Origin: Siphonobacter sp. SORGH_AS_0500
GTDB lineage: Bacteria > Bacteroidota > Bacteroidia > Cytophagales > Spirosomataceae
Assembly (NCBI RefSeq): GCF_002838835.1
Contig: NZ_NHPP01000002.1
Coordinates: forward strand, 327,726-391,725
Reading direction: 5' to 3'
DNA length: 64,000 bases
Shown: piece after piece, positions 8,680 through 18,122 of the stretch
Numbering within the stretch: position 1 is the stretch's first letter
How the letters are laid out: each line of letters opens with the position of its first letter
Position numbers and translations under genes: made by a program
Notes under the pieces: generated by a model
Database searches by the model: none
What the model was told of the DNA's origin: nothing
The model's input: the letters and a program-made list of their open reading frames with translations, nothing else

Positions 8680-11600
8680 ATGGCAGAAGAGATCCAAACA
8701 ATGCGTTTAAATGTGGCGGCACGAAAGATCAACGTGGGCATGGGAACCATTGTGGATCGACTTTCGGCCAAAGGATTTAAAATTGACAGTAACCCGAATA
8801 CCAAGCTAACTGGCGAACAGTTGCAGGTATTAGCGAAAGAATTCAGTGCCCCTGATCTTGTGAAAGAAGGGCCTAAACCTTCCGAACCCGCCGCGACGGC
8901 CCGTCCGAAAGGTGACGACGACCTGCCTCTGTATTTCCGTCAGAAATCAGAAGAGGCAGCAGCTCCTGCTGAAGTAAAAGCAGTAGAAGAAAAGACTGAA
9001 CCTGCGAAAGACGAGAGTCGCTTGCAGGGATTAAAAGTACTTGGAAAAATCGACCTAACTACTGGTAAGCCCATCGTGCCCGTTCAGGAAGCTCCTAAAG
9101 CTCCCGTTGCAGAAGCACCCAAAGTGGAGACTCCCAAAGTAGAGCCACCCGTCGCTGAACCTGTGAAAGCAGCAGCCCCTGTGGTGGAAGCACCGAAGGC
9201 CGAGCCGGTAGCTGAAAAGCCCGTAGCTCCTCAGCCCGTAGTGACTCCTCCAGTGGTAGAAGCGAAAGTGGAACCCAAAGTAGAAGTACCGGCTCAACCC
9301 GCGAAGCCCGAAGTGAAGGCCGAGCCTGTTGCCGAACCTAAACCAGAACCTACTGTCGTAGCGACTCCCCCGGTGGCTACTGTGGTAGAGCCCGCACCCG
9401 TTGCGGCCGCTCCGAAGCAGGAGCCTGAAATAAAAGCTCAAACGCCTCAGCCGAAAGAAGAACCTTCGAAGCAACCACAGCAGGCCAACCGTCCCGCTGA
9501 CCAGCAGAAGAACTTCCAGAAGCCAAGGCATGAACAGAAACAAGAACCAAAGCCAGAGCCAAAACCGGAAGTGAAGACAGAAACACCTTCAGCTACGCCC
9601 CCTGAACTGATCGAAGCGAAAGCCGATCGATTGAAAGGGTTGACCGTACTGGGCAAAATTGAATTACCCTCGAAGAATGATAACCGCGGCAATAATAACC
9701 GTGATAATCGGGGTGGTAACTCAAACAATGAGAAAAAGAAACGCAAGCGTATTAAGCCCGTAGAGCAGGACCGTAATCAGGCCCGTTCTAATGGTAATGC
9801 TAACAACGCGAACAATAACGAACCTAATAACCGTCAGAATAATAACCAAAATCGTCAGGGCGGAAATCAGGGGAATCAGAATTCCAATAACCAGGAAAGA
9901 AATCAGGGACAAGATCGCAATCATAACAACACGAATGCGAACAACAACCAGTCTCAGAATAACAACCAGGGCGGAGGTAATAACAACAACAACAATCGCA
10001 ACAATAACAATCGGAATAATAACAACCGAGGTGGTAACCGTCGCGATGAGCCTTCGAAAACGGAAGTACGTGACAATGTAAAAAATACGATGGCCCAGAT
10101 GGGCGGTGGTGGTGCCAAGAAGCAAAACTTTGGTGCAGACCGTCGTCGGGAGCGTCGCCAGGATCGGGCCCGTCGCCGGGAGGAAGCCGAACAGCACGAA
10201 CTGGAACAAGAAAAAATCCTCAAGGTAACCGAGTTCGTATCGGCCAGCGATCTTGCTTCGTTAATGGATGTTTCCATCAACGACATTATCCAGACCTGTA
10301 TGAACATGGGTATGTTCGTATCGATCAACCAGCGTCTGGATGCAGAGGCAATCGCGATCATCGCGGATGAATTTGGATTTGATGTTCAATTCATCTCTGC
10401 TGAAGAAGAAGTGGAATCTGCTCTGATCGAAGAAGAGGATGCTCCAGAAAGCTTAGTGCCCCGTGCTCCGGTTGTTACAATCATGGGTCACGTTGACCAC
10501 GGTAAAACCTCCTTACTTGATTACATCCGTAAAACGAAAGTTGCTTCGGGTGAGGCCGGTGGTATCACGCAGCACATTGGTTCTTATAAAGTAAAAACGA
10601 ACGACGGTCGCGAAATCGCTTTCCTCGATACACCTGGTCACGAAGCCTTTACCGCTATGCGTGCTCGGGGAGCCAAGTTAACGGACGTAGCCATTATCGT
10701 TATTGCAGCGGACGACAGCGTGATGCCTCAAACTCGCGAGGCTATTAACCACGCCCAGAATGCGGGTGTACCGATGGTATTTGCGTTCTCGAAAGTAGAT
10801 AAGCCCGGTGCTAATACAGAGAAAATCCGCGAAGGACTTTCTCAAATGAATATCCTGGTTGAAGAATGGGGTGGACGTTACCAAACGCAGGAGATCTCTT
10901 CGAAAAGCGGTTTAGGTATCGACGAATTGCTGGAAAAAGTATTGCTCGAAGCCGAGTTACTTGATCTGAAAGCAAACCCCAACAAACGTGGAGTGGGTAC
11001 TGTGGTAGAAGCTTCATTGGATAAAGGTCGCGGTTATGTAGCAAACATTCTGGTACAAAATGGTACGATGAGTGTGGGTGACGTAATGCTGGCTGGACCT
11101 TTCTTTGGTAAGGTGAAAGCCATGTTTGACGACAAAGGTCAACGCGTAAAATCAGTTGGACCCTCAACGCCCGTACAGGTGTTAGGTCTGAGTGGTGCTC
11201 CTACGGCTGGGGATAAAGTGAATATGATGGAAACGGAACGTGACGCCCGTGAAATTGCTAACAAACGTGAGCAATTACTGCGTGAACAGTCACTCCGTAC
11301 CCGTAAACACATTACACTCGAAGAAATTGGTCGCCGGAAAGCCATTGGAAACTTCAAAGAGCTTAACGTCATCGTTAAAGGGGACGTGGATGGTTCTGTG
11401 GAAGCACTTTCCGATTCGCTGCTTAAACTCTCGACGGCTGAGGTTAATGTTAACATTATCCATAAGGGCGTAGGTCAGGTAACTGAATCCGACGTAATGT
11501 TAGCATCTGCCGGGGATGCCGTAGTAGTAGCCTTCCAGGTTCGTCCTTCGCTCAACGCTCGCCGTCTGGCCGAACAGGAGCAAATCGAGATTCGGAATTA

Positions 11601-11967
11601 CTCCATCATCTACCAGGCAATCGAGGACATCAAGAAAGCCATGGAAGGTCTGCTGGAACCCGAATTCCAGGAAGTGGTTACTGCCAACATCGACATCCGC
11701 GAAGTGTTCCGGATTTCGAAAGTGGGTACCGTTGCGGGTTGCTATGTAACTGAAGGTACGGTGAAACGGAACAACAAAATCCGCGTGATCCGCGACTTTA
11801 TCGTGATCCACGAAGGAGAGATTCAGGCCCTGAAGCGTTTCAAAGACGACGTTGCCGAAGTGAAATTCGGTTACGAATGCGGCCTGAGCATCAAGAACTT
11901 CAACGATCTGGAAGTAGGCGACACTATCGAATGCTTCGAGTTACAGGAAGTAAAACGTAAGTTATAA
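8680..11967 (+). CDS. infB: Translation initiation factor IF-2
   Basis: GTPase that delivers initiator tRNA to the 30S subunit. I place the start at the ATG 8680 ([11 protein letters not shown]), because relatives begin with MAEE; a TTG at 8650 would add ten residues. The protein has 1095 residues: a small N-terminal domain (1-50), a long Pro/Ala/Glu/Val/Lys-rich linker (about 60-325), an Asn/Arg/Gln-rich stretch (about 330-460), a second IF2-N domain (about 525-580), then the G domain with GHVDHGKT (near 602), DTPGHEAF (near 650) and SKVD (near 704), followed by domains II-IV. The core is conventional; the linker of about 500 residues is unusually long and of low complexity. Confidence 0.95.
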   Translation: MAEEIQTMRLNVAARKINVGMGTIVDRLSAKGFKIDSNPNTKLTGEQLQVLAKEFSAPDLVKEGPKPSEPAATARPKGDDDLPLYFRQKSEEAAAPAEVKAVEEKTEPAKDESRLQGLKVLGKIDLTTGKPIVPVQEAPKAPVAEAPKVETPKVEPPVAEPVKAAAPVVEAPKAEPVAEKPVAPQPVVTPPVVEAKVEPKVEVPAQPAKPEVKAEPVAEPKPEPTVVATPPVATVVEPAPVAAAPKQEPEIKAQTPQPKEEPSKQPQQANRPADQQKNFQKPRHEQKQEPKPEPKPEVKTETPSATPPELIEAKADRLKGLTVLGKIELPSKNDNRGNNNRDNRGGNSNNEKKKRKRIKPVEQDRNQARSNGNANNANNNEPNNRQNNNQNRQGGNQGNQNSNNQERNQGQDRNHNNTNANNNQSQNNNQGGGNNNNNNRNNNNRNNNNRGGNRRDEPSKTEVRDNVKNTMAQMGGGGAKKQNFGADRRRERRQDRARRREEAEQHELEQEKILKVTEFVSASDLASLMDVSINDIIQTCMNMGMFVSINQRLDAEAIAIIADEFGFDVQFISAEEEVESALIEEEDAPESLVPRAPVVTIMGHVDHGKTSLLDYIRKTKVASGEAGGITQHIGSYKVKTNDGREIAFLDTPGHEAFTAMRARGAKLTDVAIIVIAADDSVMPQTREAINHAQNAGVPMVFAFSKVDKPGANTEKIREGLSQMNILVEEWGGRYQTQEISSKSGLGIDELLEKVLLEAELLDLKANPNKRGVGTVVEASLDKGRGYVANILVQNGTMSVGDVMLAGPFFGKVKAMFDDKGQRVKSVGPSTPVQVLGLSGAPTAGDKVNMMETERDAREIANKREQLLREQSLRTRKHITLEEIGRRKAIGNFKELNVIVKGDVDGSVEALSDSLLKLSTAEVNVNIIHKGVGQVTESDVMLASAGDAVVVAFQVRPSLNARRLAEQEQIEIRNYSIIYQAIEDIKKAMEGLLEPEFQEVVTANIDIREVFRISKVGTVAGCYVTEGTVKRNNKIRVIRDFIVIHEGEIQALKRFKDDVAEVKFGYECGLSIKNFNDLEVGDTIECFELQEVKRKL

Positions 11968-11972
11968 GTTGA

Positions 11973-12132
11973 GTTAATCGTTGCTGGTTATAAGTTGATA
12001 AGTAGTAGCGAATATCCATAGAAAGAAGCCTTCATTCAGTTTTTGGATGAAGGCTTCTTTGTTATACACCAGAATTAATAACGGCTTATGTGCTCACTGG
12101 AGAATGATAATCAGTAACAAGCAACTATTAAC
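11973..12132. repeat. Long-range inverted repeat bracketing the infB terminator
   Basis: GTTAATCGTTGCTGGTTA (11973-11990) and the complement of 12115-12132 agree at 16 of 18 positions. The terminator at 12022-12060 sits in the loop. The words (GTTGATAAG, CAACTATTAACC) resemble other intergenic low-complexity repeats in this window. Confidence 0.5.
12022..12062 (+). terminator. Terminator after infB
   Basis: A perfect 14-bp stem, 12022-12035 with 12047-12060 (AAAGAAGCCTTCAT and its complement), around an 11-nt loop and ending in a T-rich arm. It closes the rimP-nusA-infB transcript. Confidence 0.85.
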
Positions 12133-12256
12133 CCACAACCGATCAACTAAAAGGCTCTTTTTTCGTTTATAAGGTAGATTTTCGTTTATTTAGGAATTAT
12201 AGCGAGTTTGCGGCACCTAGCTCATCCACGTTTCATCATTCGCCTGTAAGAAATTC

Positions 12257-14308
12257 ATGCAGTTCCTCTATCCTGCCTTTCTATGGGGGCTTCTGGCCGC
12301 TGCCATTCCGGTTTTGATTCACTTGTTTAATTTCCGGCGAATCAAACGGGTTTATTTTACCAATGTTAGCTTTCTCAAACAGGTTAATACGACTACCAGT
12401 AGCTTCCGTCGGTTGAAACACTGGCTGATTATGGCGGCTCGTATAGGGGCTCTGGTGTGCCTGGCTCTGGCCTTTGCCCAGCCCTTTATTCCGGCCAGCA
12501 AAAGCACGGGTGTTAGTCGCGATGGTATTACCAGTATCTATCTGGATAATTCCTTATCCATGCAAAATCTGGTGGACAACCGCCGTTTGCTAGATGTGGG
12601 CGTTAGCAAAATCGAAGAATTATTGAATTCCTTTCCTAATGCCCCAACGCTGCAACTGGTTACTAATGATTTTGGAGCCCAGGAGCACGCTTTACAGGGA
12701 AGTCAGAAAATTCGGGATCGGTTGGCTGCTGTCGATTTTTCGCCGTCCGCCCGTTCGTTGGAAAGCATTTACCGTCGACAACAGCAGTTAGCTTCAGCTC
12801 ATAGTGCTGGCAAAAATCAACTATTCTGGTTATCCGATTTTCAGAAATCTACCGTTGGCGATTTACAGAAAATTAAACCAGATTCCAGCATGCAGCTCTT
12901 TCTAGTGCCCGTTCAGGGAACAACAACGCAAAACGTTTTTGTCGATACGCTTTGGCTGAATACGCCTTTTATCCGTGAAATGCAGTCGAATGTAGTAACC
13001 GTTCGGTTACGAAATTCAGGGACAAATCCAGTGGAAAATCTGAGTGTGAAGTTATTACTGGACGATAAACAGGTGGCCTCACAGATCGTATCGATTCCAG
13101 CGGAGAATTACGTGCAGACAGCGTTTAACTTTACCGTTCGCGGGAAAGGATTCAAGAAAGGGCGGATAACTTTCGAAGATTCTCCGGTCACTTTTGACAA
13201 CGATTATTACTTCGTTCTCAACGCAGCTCCGCGTATCGACGTTCTGCACGTTTATGGCCAGAAAACAAAAGACTACGTACAGAACGTTTTCTCCAATGAC
13301 AGCTTGTTCCGTGAACAAAGCTTCTCCGTGAACAATGTTGACATTGGCACTTTCCAGTCGGCTAACCTGATTGTACTCGAAGGAGTAGAGCGAGTGGAGG
13401 GAAGTTTAAGGGTGGAATTACAACGTTTTGTTGATAAAGGAGGAAGCCTGTTAGTCATTCCTCCGGCACGGGTTAGCGATGCCTCCTGGTTAACTGCTTT
13501 GGGGATTCAGAATATCAGTAGTGTGCAGGGCGAACCCTCGACACCCACCATTCTGGCTGAACCTTCGAGACAAAATCCATTTTTCAGTGATATTTTTGAC
13601 GAAACCACGCAGAAGGAACAGTTAATTATGCCAGCGGCTTCGTCCGTCTGGAGTTGGCGAATGGTTGGGGAGAAGCTTCTGAATTTTAAATCTGGCGAAC
13701 CCTTCCTGACTTCTTCCAAAGCTGGGCAGGGGAGAGTTTACCTCATGGCTTCATCGCTTGATCCAAGCTTAGGTGATTTTGCCCAGCATGCTTTATTCCT
13801 GCCTATTCTTTACAAAATAGCTTCGCTGAGTGTGCGTCAGGAGCCTATTGCGTATTCCTTTGAAAGCCCTGACATTCAGATTGATGCCCCAGGCTCGCCG
13901 AAAAATGCCGTATTTAAACTCCGAAAGGATAAGTTGGAGCTGATCCCTATTCAGCGGATGAATGGTAATCAATTAACTTTCGAGTTACCTAAAGCAGAAC
14001 AGCTTACCAATGGTCAGCCCCTTGAATCAGGGTACTATGAACTAATACTGGATGGAAAAGTAACCCAGTTATTGGCGTTCAACCATGATGATAAAGAATC
14101 AAACATGCAGGTGTACTCCCCACAGGAGCTTCGGGATTTGTTTAAAGGTAACCGCAATGTTCAGGTTTTTGATAATGTGAATCGGGCTGATGTAGCTACG
14201 GCCTACAAAGAGCAGCACGTAGGAAAAGACCTTTGGAAGTATTTTATCATAACGGCTTTGGTTTTCCTATTATGTGAAATTGCCATCGTCCGATTAATGA
14301 AAGCGTAA
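12257..14308 (+). CDS. BatA-type membrane protein (aerotolerance-regulator N-terminal domain)
   Basis: 683 residues. The N-terminus MQFLYPAFLWGLLAAAIPVLIHLF with the following FNFRRIKRVYFTNVSFL is the BatA/aerotolerance N-terminal domain with its first membrane segment (read here in two parts). A second segment lies near 60-80. A von Willebrand A-like region follows (SIYLDNSLSMQN, residues about 95-106, resembling the DxSxS metal site). A large periplasmic part has a glutaminase-like fold signature (VLEGVERVEGS, GGSLLVIPP), and a C-terminal membrane helix (FIITALVFLLCEIAIVRL) ends the protein. The biochemical role of this family is not established. It is probably a single-gene transcript; repeats follow it. 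Confidence 0.82.
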   Translation: MQFLYPAFLWGLLAAAIPVLIHLFNFRRIKRVYFTNVSFLKQVNTTTSSFRRLKHWLIMAARIGALVCLALAFAQPFIPASKSTGVSRDGITSIYLDNSLSMQNLVDNRRLLDVGVSKIEELLNSFPNAPTLQLVTNDFGAQEHALQGSQKIRDRLAAVDFSPSARSLESIYRRQQQLASAHSAGKNQLFWLSDFQKSTVGDLQKIKPDSSMQLFLVPVQGTTTQNVFVDTLWLNTPFIREMQSNVVTVRLRNSGTNPVENLSVKLLLDDKQVASQIVSIPAENYVQTAFNFTVRGKGFKKGRITFEDSPVTFDNDYYFVLNAAPRIDVLHVYGQKTKDYVQNVFSNDSLFREQSFSVNNVDIGTFQSANLIVLEGVERVEGSLRVELQRFVDKGGSLLVIPPARVSDASWLTALGIQNISSVQGEPSTPTILAEPSRQNPFFSDIFDETTQKEQLIMPAASSVWSWRMVGEKLLNFKSGEPFLTSSKAGQGRVYLMASSLDPSLGDFAQHALFLPILYKIASLSVRQEPIAYSFESPDIQIDAPGSPKNAVFKLRKDKLELIPIQRMNGNQLTFELPKAEQLTNGQPLESGYYELILDGKVTQLLAFNHDDKESNMQVYSPQELRDLFKGNRNVQVFDNVNRADVATAYKEQHVGKDLWKYFIITALVFLLCEIAIVRLMKA

Positions 14309-14398
14309 TACACAGGGATAACAAATACAAACAGCCCATACTTTCTGGTGCTTGGGATTGCGTTCTCTAATCAAGCTTACAGAACCTCGAGAGATACA

Positions 14399-14422
14399 CA
14401 AGTTCCTTCGCTCTGGATGACA
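14399..14422 (-). repeat. Intergenic repeat copy 1 (TGTCATCCAGAGCGAAGGA type)
   Basis: On the minus strand this reads CTGTCATCCAGAGCGAAGG. It closely resembles the dispersed GTCATCCTGAGCGAAGCGAAGGA-like element that I recall from intergenic regions of many Bacteroidota genomes. Two further copies follow within 400 bp. Confidence 0.6.
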
Positions 14423-14458
14423 GATAGGAGAGGCAACCCCAACTACTTCAGCCCAACC

Positions 14459-14482
14459 GATGCCAGCTTTTTCGCTGGCATC
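14459..14482. repeat. Hairpin repeat GATGCCAGC-TTTTTC-GCTGGCATC
   Basis: A perfect 9-bp stem (14459-14467 with 14474-14482) around the hexaloop TTTTTC. The same design recurs at 14643-14666, and degenerate pieces occur near 24440 and 58696. It may be a terminator-like repeat; no gene ends next to it. Confidence 0.6.
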
Positions 14483-14596
14483 ATTCGTCTAACGCTTCAT
14501 ACCTACACCCGTAGTTGTTCGGCTAGAGTCCAGCGACTGCGGGTGGAAGCTGATTTGAATGAACTTCTAGCTAGAAAGTGTTATTCAATCCTAAGT

Positions 14597-14626
14597 AAGG
14601 TCCTTCGTTTCGCTCTGGATGACAGG
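14597..14626 (-). repeat. Intergenic repeat copy 2, longer form
   Basis: This copy contains CCTTCGTTTCGCTCTGGA, with an extra GTTTC compared with copies 1 and 3. It is the form closest to the common GAGCGAAACGAAGGA-type element when read on the minus strand. Confidence 0.6.
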
Positions 14627-14642
14627 AGGGAAGGGCGTTATT

Positions 14643-14666
14643 GCTGCCAGCTTTTTCGCTGGCAGC
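14643..14666. repeat. Hairpin repeat GCTGCCAGC-TTTTTC-GCTGGCAGC
   Basis: A perfect 9-bp stem with the same TTTTTC loop as at 14459-14482. One base pair near the base of the stem differs compensatorily (A:T against C:G), which suggests the fold is maintained. Confidence 0.6.
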
Positions 14667-14781
14667 CCTTGACTATCACCTCGCTTACTATCCTAACTAC
14701 ATAAAGGCCTTATTTGGAATAGAAACGCGTTCGGTAAGAAACGTAAATTCCTTTTGCTCTAACTATTCTCCAAACACAAAT

Positions 14782-14805
14782 AAGGTCCTTCGCTCTGAAT
14801 GGCAG
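14782..14805 (-). repeat. Intergenic repeat copy 3, diverged
   Basis: Contains GGTCCTTCGCTCTGAATGGC, differing from copy 1 at two positions in the GGATGACAG half. It lies in the same orientation as copies 1 and 2. Confidence 0.5.
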
Positions 14806-15070
14806 ATCTCGGTATAAACTAATTCTTCCAATGGTTATCTCGAACAAAGTAATAGATAAACGCACGGATGCTCGTTCCTGTCAAAAGGCAGACTCTGACC
14901 ATTAAATCCTATTTATTTAATTATTCAGATAAATAATTTATGATACATCCGATTTGCTAAAATTATTTCTTGAAATTATTCAAAATTAATAGGGGTAAAG
15001 GTGTTTGGTTCAGGTCCTGTATTTGATACTGACTTATTCTACGAAAAACTTGAACAAAACCATTACATCT

Positions 15071-18000
15071 ATGAGAAACTTATTACTAAGTCTTTTCTTT
15101 CTGGGGCTTGGTTGGAGTGCTTTCGCTCAGGATCGTCTCATTAACGGACGAGTCACTGGAGACGACCAGCAGCCCATTCCTGGAGCCAGTGTAGCAGTAA
15201 AAGGAACGACACGCGGGGCGGTTACCAATGCCGAGGGGAAGTTCTCATTAAGCGTTCCTGAAAACACTATTCTGGTAGTGTCGTCAGTGGGGTATCAGAC
15301 CCTTGAATTCCCCGTAGGAAATCAGAATTATCTAGAATTAGTGATCCCTTCCAGTACGTCTGCCTTAACGGAAGTCGTCGTCGTAGGTTATGGTACCCAG
15401 AAGAAGAGTCAGTTAACAGGGGCCATTTCATCCGTAAGTTCCAAAGAAATTGCGGAGTTACCAATTACCAACGCCCGTCAGGCCTTGCAGGGCCGGGCTG
15501 CCGGGGTGGATGTAGTTCAGGCTGGGAGTAAGCCAGGTTCTGGTGTTACCGTCAGGATTCGCGGACGTCGCTCTATCAATGCTTCTAATGATCCTCTGTA
15601 TGTAGTAGATGGAATTCCATTAGCAGGAGGAATTGATGATATTAACCCCAATGACATTCAGTCCATGGAGGTTTTAAAAGATGCTTCAGCCACGGCCATC
15701 TATGGTTCAAGAGGAGCCAATGGGGTAGTCATTGTCACGACTCGTCGTGGAACTACGGGTAAAACGATTGTAAGCTATGACGGATATTATGGCGTTTCAA
15801 AAGCTCTCGGCCGTATTGAAGTCATGAACGGGGCTCAGTTTGCGGAATACAAACGGGAATCACGCCGAGCGGTGGGTCGTTATGATGATGCCGATCCTAA
15901 TGCGGATAGTAAGATCTTCGAAGCCGTTGAGTTGGATGGCATCGCTACTGGTCGTTCAACGGATTACCAGTCATACATCTATCGTACGGGACATATTCAA
16001 AGCCATCAGATAGGGGTTCAGGGGGGTAGTGAGAAAACGCAGTTTTCTATTTCGGGTAACTTCTTTCAGGATAAGGGAATCATTAAGACTCAGGACTTTA
16101 CTCGTTATAGCTTTCGGGTTAACCTGGATCACCAAATTGGTAAACGGGTAAAAGTAGGTACGTCAACCTTCGCTGTTTATAGTGTTAATAATGGCGGAGA
16201 TACTTTTTATCCAGGCGGTGGGAATGGTTTTAATCCCTTAGGGTTAACGCTGCGTGAAAATCCGCTGGGCAAGCCTTATGATGATAACGGTAACCTGATT
16301 TTCCTGCCTACCTCGGATGGACTTCAATCCAATCCTGCGGCTGAAGTAGTACCCGGTGCGAATATTGCTGAAACCAAAACCATCCGGGTTTTCAATAGCT
16401 TGTATGGCGAATGGAATATCACAGACGGTTTGAAGTATCGCCTGAACTTCGGACCCGATTTTACGAATCGCCGTTTTGGACGATTTTGGGGAACCTTCAC
16501 GAACGACCGCCGCGGTGGTGATCCCCGGGGTATGACGGATTACTCGCAGGGCTTCAACTATACCATTGAGAATATCCTGACGTATACCAAGAAATTTCGT
16601 GAAATTCATAACCTGAATATTACGGCTCTGCACTCGATTCAGCGGGACAATTATGAAACGGCTCGAATTAGTGTGAATGGTATTCCTGCGGCAACTCAGG
16701 AGTTCTACAGCTTAGGCCAGGCTCAAACCATCAATAGCGTTGCTACGGGATTGACTCAGTGGACTTTACAATCCTTCATGGCTCGCTTTAATTACGACTA
16801 TAATGAGAAATATCTACTGACTTTAACGGGCCGTTACGATGGTTCTTCGCGTTTTGGTCGCAATAATAAATATGGTTTCTTTCCTTCAGTAGCAGCGGGC
16901 TGGAATATCAGTAATGAAGACTTCCTGAAAGGGGTAAGCTGGCTCGATCAACTGAAATTGCGGGCTAGTTGGGGTTCGATTGGTAATACCGCTATTGATC
17001 CCTATCAGACACAGACGCTACTTTCACGTACCGTTTATGCCTGGAATACAACGGCGGCCTATGGCTACCGTCCTAACTCGATTGGGAATCCTAACTTACG
17101 CTGGGAAACGACTTCAACCGCTAATATCGGGTTGGATTATAGCTTCTTCCGGGGCAGACTGGCGGGTTCGCTGGAAGTCTATCAGGCGGATACCCGTGAT
17201 TTGTTGCTCAATGACCAATTGCCTTATACGAGTGGGTACGGAAGCGTACTACGTAACGTTGGTAAAACTCGCAATCAGGGGCTGGAAATTACCCTTTCTA
17301 CCATTAACATAGACGCATCTAATGGTTTCCGCTGGAGTACAGATCTTCAGTTTACGAAAAACAAAGAGCAGATTCGTGAACTCTTCAACGGAAAAGTAGA
17401 CGACATCGGCAACGCTCGTTTCATCGGTCAGCCGATTACTGCCATTTATGATTACAAAAAGATAGGAATCTGGCAAACCAGCGAAAGTGATGAAGCCAAG
17501 CGATATGGACAGAATGTAGGAGAGGTAAAACTGCTGGATATCAACGGCGATGGTAAAATTGATGCCGACCATGACCGGATGATTATTGGTTCGCAGATTC
17601 CTAAATTCACTGCCGGGATGACCAACCGTTTTAGCTTCAAAGGACTGGACTTATCCTTTTTCCTGTATGCTCGCGTTGGAAGTACCATTACCAGCGGGTT
17701 CCACCAGACTTTCAATACGCTGGCAGGACGTTATAATAACCTGAACATCAATTACTGGACTCCTAATAACCCAACGAACGATTTTCCACGTCCAAACCAG
17801 AATCAGGAAACGCCGATCTATTCCAGCACGCTGCGTTACTTCAGCGGTACTTTCCTGAAAGTGCGGAACATCAACCTGGGGTACAACGTACCAGAAAATG
17901 TAGCGAAACGAGTGGGCATGACCAGTCTGCGGGTCTATCTGGCAGCTCAGCAGCCTTTTATTTTCTCTGAATATCGTTCGAAATACAAAGGTATTGACAA

Positions 18001-18079
18001 CGAAACAGTAGACAGCATTTCTGAAAGCCAGACGCCTTCTACACGCCAGATTATCTTCGGTATTAACGCGAAATTCTAG
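15071..18079 (+). CDS. SusC-like TonB-linked outer-membrane protein (pair 1)
   Basis: Nutrient importer of the outer membrane, working with a SusD lid. I choose the ATG at 15071, which gives a clean signal peptide (MRNLLLSLFFLGLGW, cleavage after FAQ), over a GTG at 15005. The protein has 1002 residues: carboxypeptidase-regulatory-like domain (about 22-100), EVVVVGYGTQKK TonB box (about 108-119), plug with LYVVDGIPLAGG and VLKDASATAIYGSRGANGVV (as family motifs), then the barrel ending in FGINAKF. Its partner susD follows after 43 bp. No sugar-degrading enzyme adjoins, so the substrate is unknown. Confidence 0.93.
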   Translation: MRNLLLSLFFLGLGWSAFAQDRLINGRVTGDDQQPIPGASVAVKGTTRGAVTNAEGKFSLSVPENTILVVSSVGYQTLEFPVGNQNYLELVIPSSTSALTEVVVVGYGTQKKSQLTGAISSVSSKEIAELPITNARQALQGRAAGVDVVQAGSKPGSGVTVRIRGRRSINASNDPLYVVDGIPLAGGIDDINPNDIQSMEVLKDASATAIYGSRGANGVVIVTTRRGTTGKTIVSYDGYYGVSKALGRIEVMNGAQFAEYKRESRRAVGRYDDADPNADSKIFEAVELDGIATGRSTDYQSYIYRTGHIQSHQIGVQGGSEKTQFSISGNFFQDKGIIKTQDFTRYSFRVNLDHQIGKRVKVGTSTFAVYSVNNGGDTFYPGGGNGFNPLGLTLRENPLGKPYDDNGNLIFLPTSDGLQSNPAAEVVPGANIAETKTIRVFNSLYGEWNITDGLKYRLNFGPDFTNRRFGRFWGTFTNDRRGGDPRGMTDYSQGFNYTIENILTYTKKFREIHNLNITALHSIQRDNYETARISVNGIPAATQEFYSLGQAQTINSVATGLTQWTLQSFMARFNYDYNEKYLLTLTGRYDGSSRFGRNNKYGFFPSVAAGWNISNEDFLKGVSWLDQLKLRASWGSIGNTAIDPYQTQTLLSRTVYAWNTTAAYGYRPNSIGNPNLRWETTSTANIGLDYSFFRGRLAGSLEVYQADTRDLLLNDQLPYTSGYGSVLRNVGKTRNQGLEITLSTINIDASNGFRWSTDLQFTKNKEQIRELFNGKVDDIGNARFIGQPITAIYDYKKIGIWQTSESDEAKRYGQNVGEVKLLDINGDGKIDADHDRMIIGSQIPKFTAGMTNRFSFKGLDLSFFLYARVGSTITSGFHQTFNTLAGRYNNLNINYWTPNNPTNDFPRPNQNQETPIYSSTLRYFSGTFLKVRNINLGYNVPENVAKRVGMTSLRVYLAAQQPFIFSEYRSKYKGIDNETVDSISESQTPSTRQIIFGINAKF

Positions 18080-18122
18080 CAAGTATTTGGAAAACCATTT
18101 CAGGATAAAGACTTAGACATTC

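Larger units (their letters stand above)
14309..15070. other. Gene-free repeat-rich interval of about 760 bp
   Basis: Between the BatA-like gene and SusC I see no convincing gene. It holds three copies of a CTTCGCTCTGGATGACAG-type element, two hairpins with a TTTTTC loop, and an AT-rich stretch (14900-15000) that probably contains the susC promoter. A 118-codon frame at 14348-14704 runs through the repeats and is not protein-like. Confidence 0.7.

Noticed and set aside
9660..10060. CRISPR-like or tandem DNA repeat in the AAC/AAT-rich region of infB
   Set aside because: There are no regular repeats and spacers; the pattern comes from Asn codons in an intact reading frame.
9055..10361. Long antisense frames within infB
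   Set aside because: They mirror the low-complexity IF-2 linker (repeated codons give open antisense frames) and encode compositionally biased sequence.
14348..14704. 118-codon frame in the repeat-rich gap
   Set aside because: It is made of intergenic repeat copies and has no signal peptide, motif or normal amino-acid pattern.
15005..15070. Upstream GTG start for SusC pair 1
   Set aside because: The extension would put 22 residues before a complete signal peptide starting at the ATG 15071.
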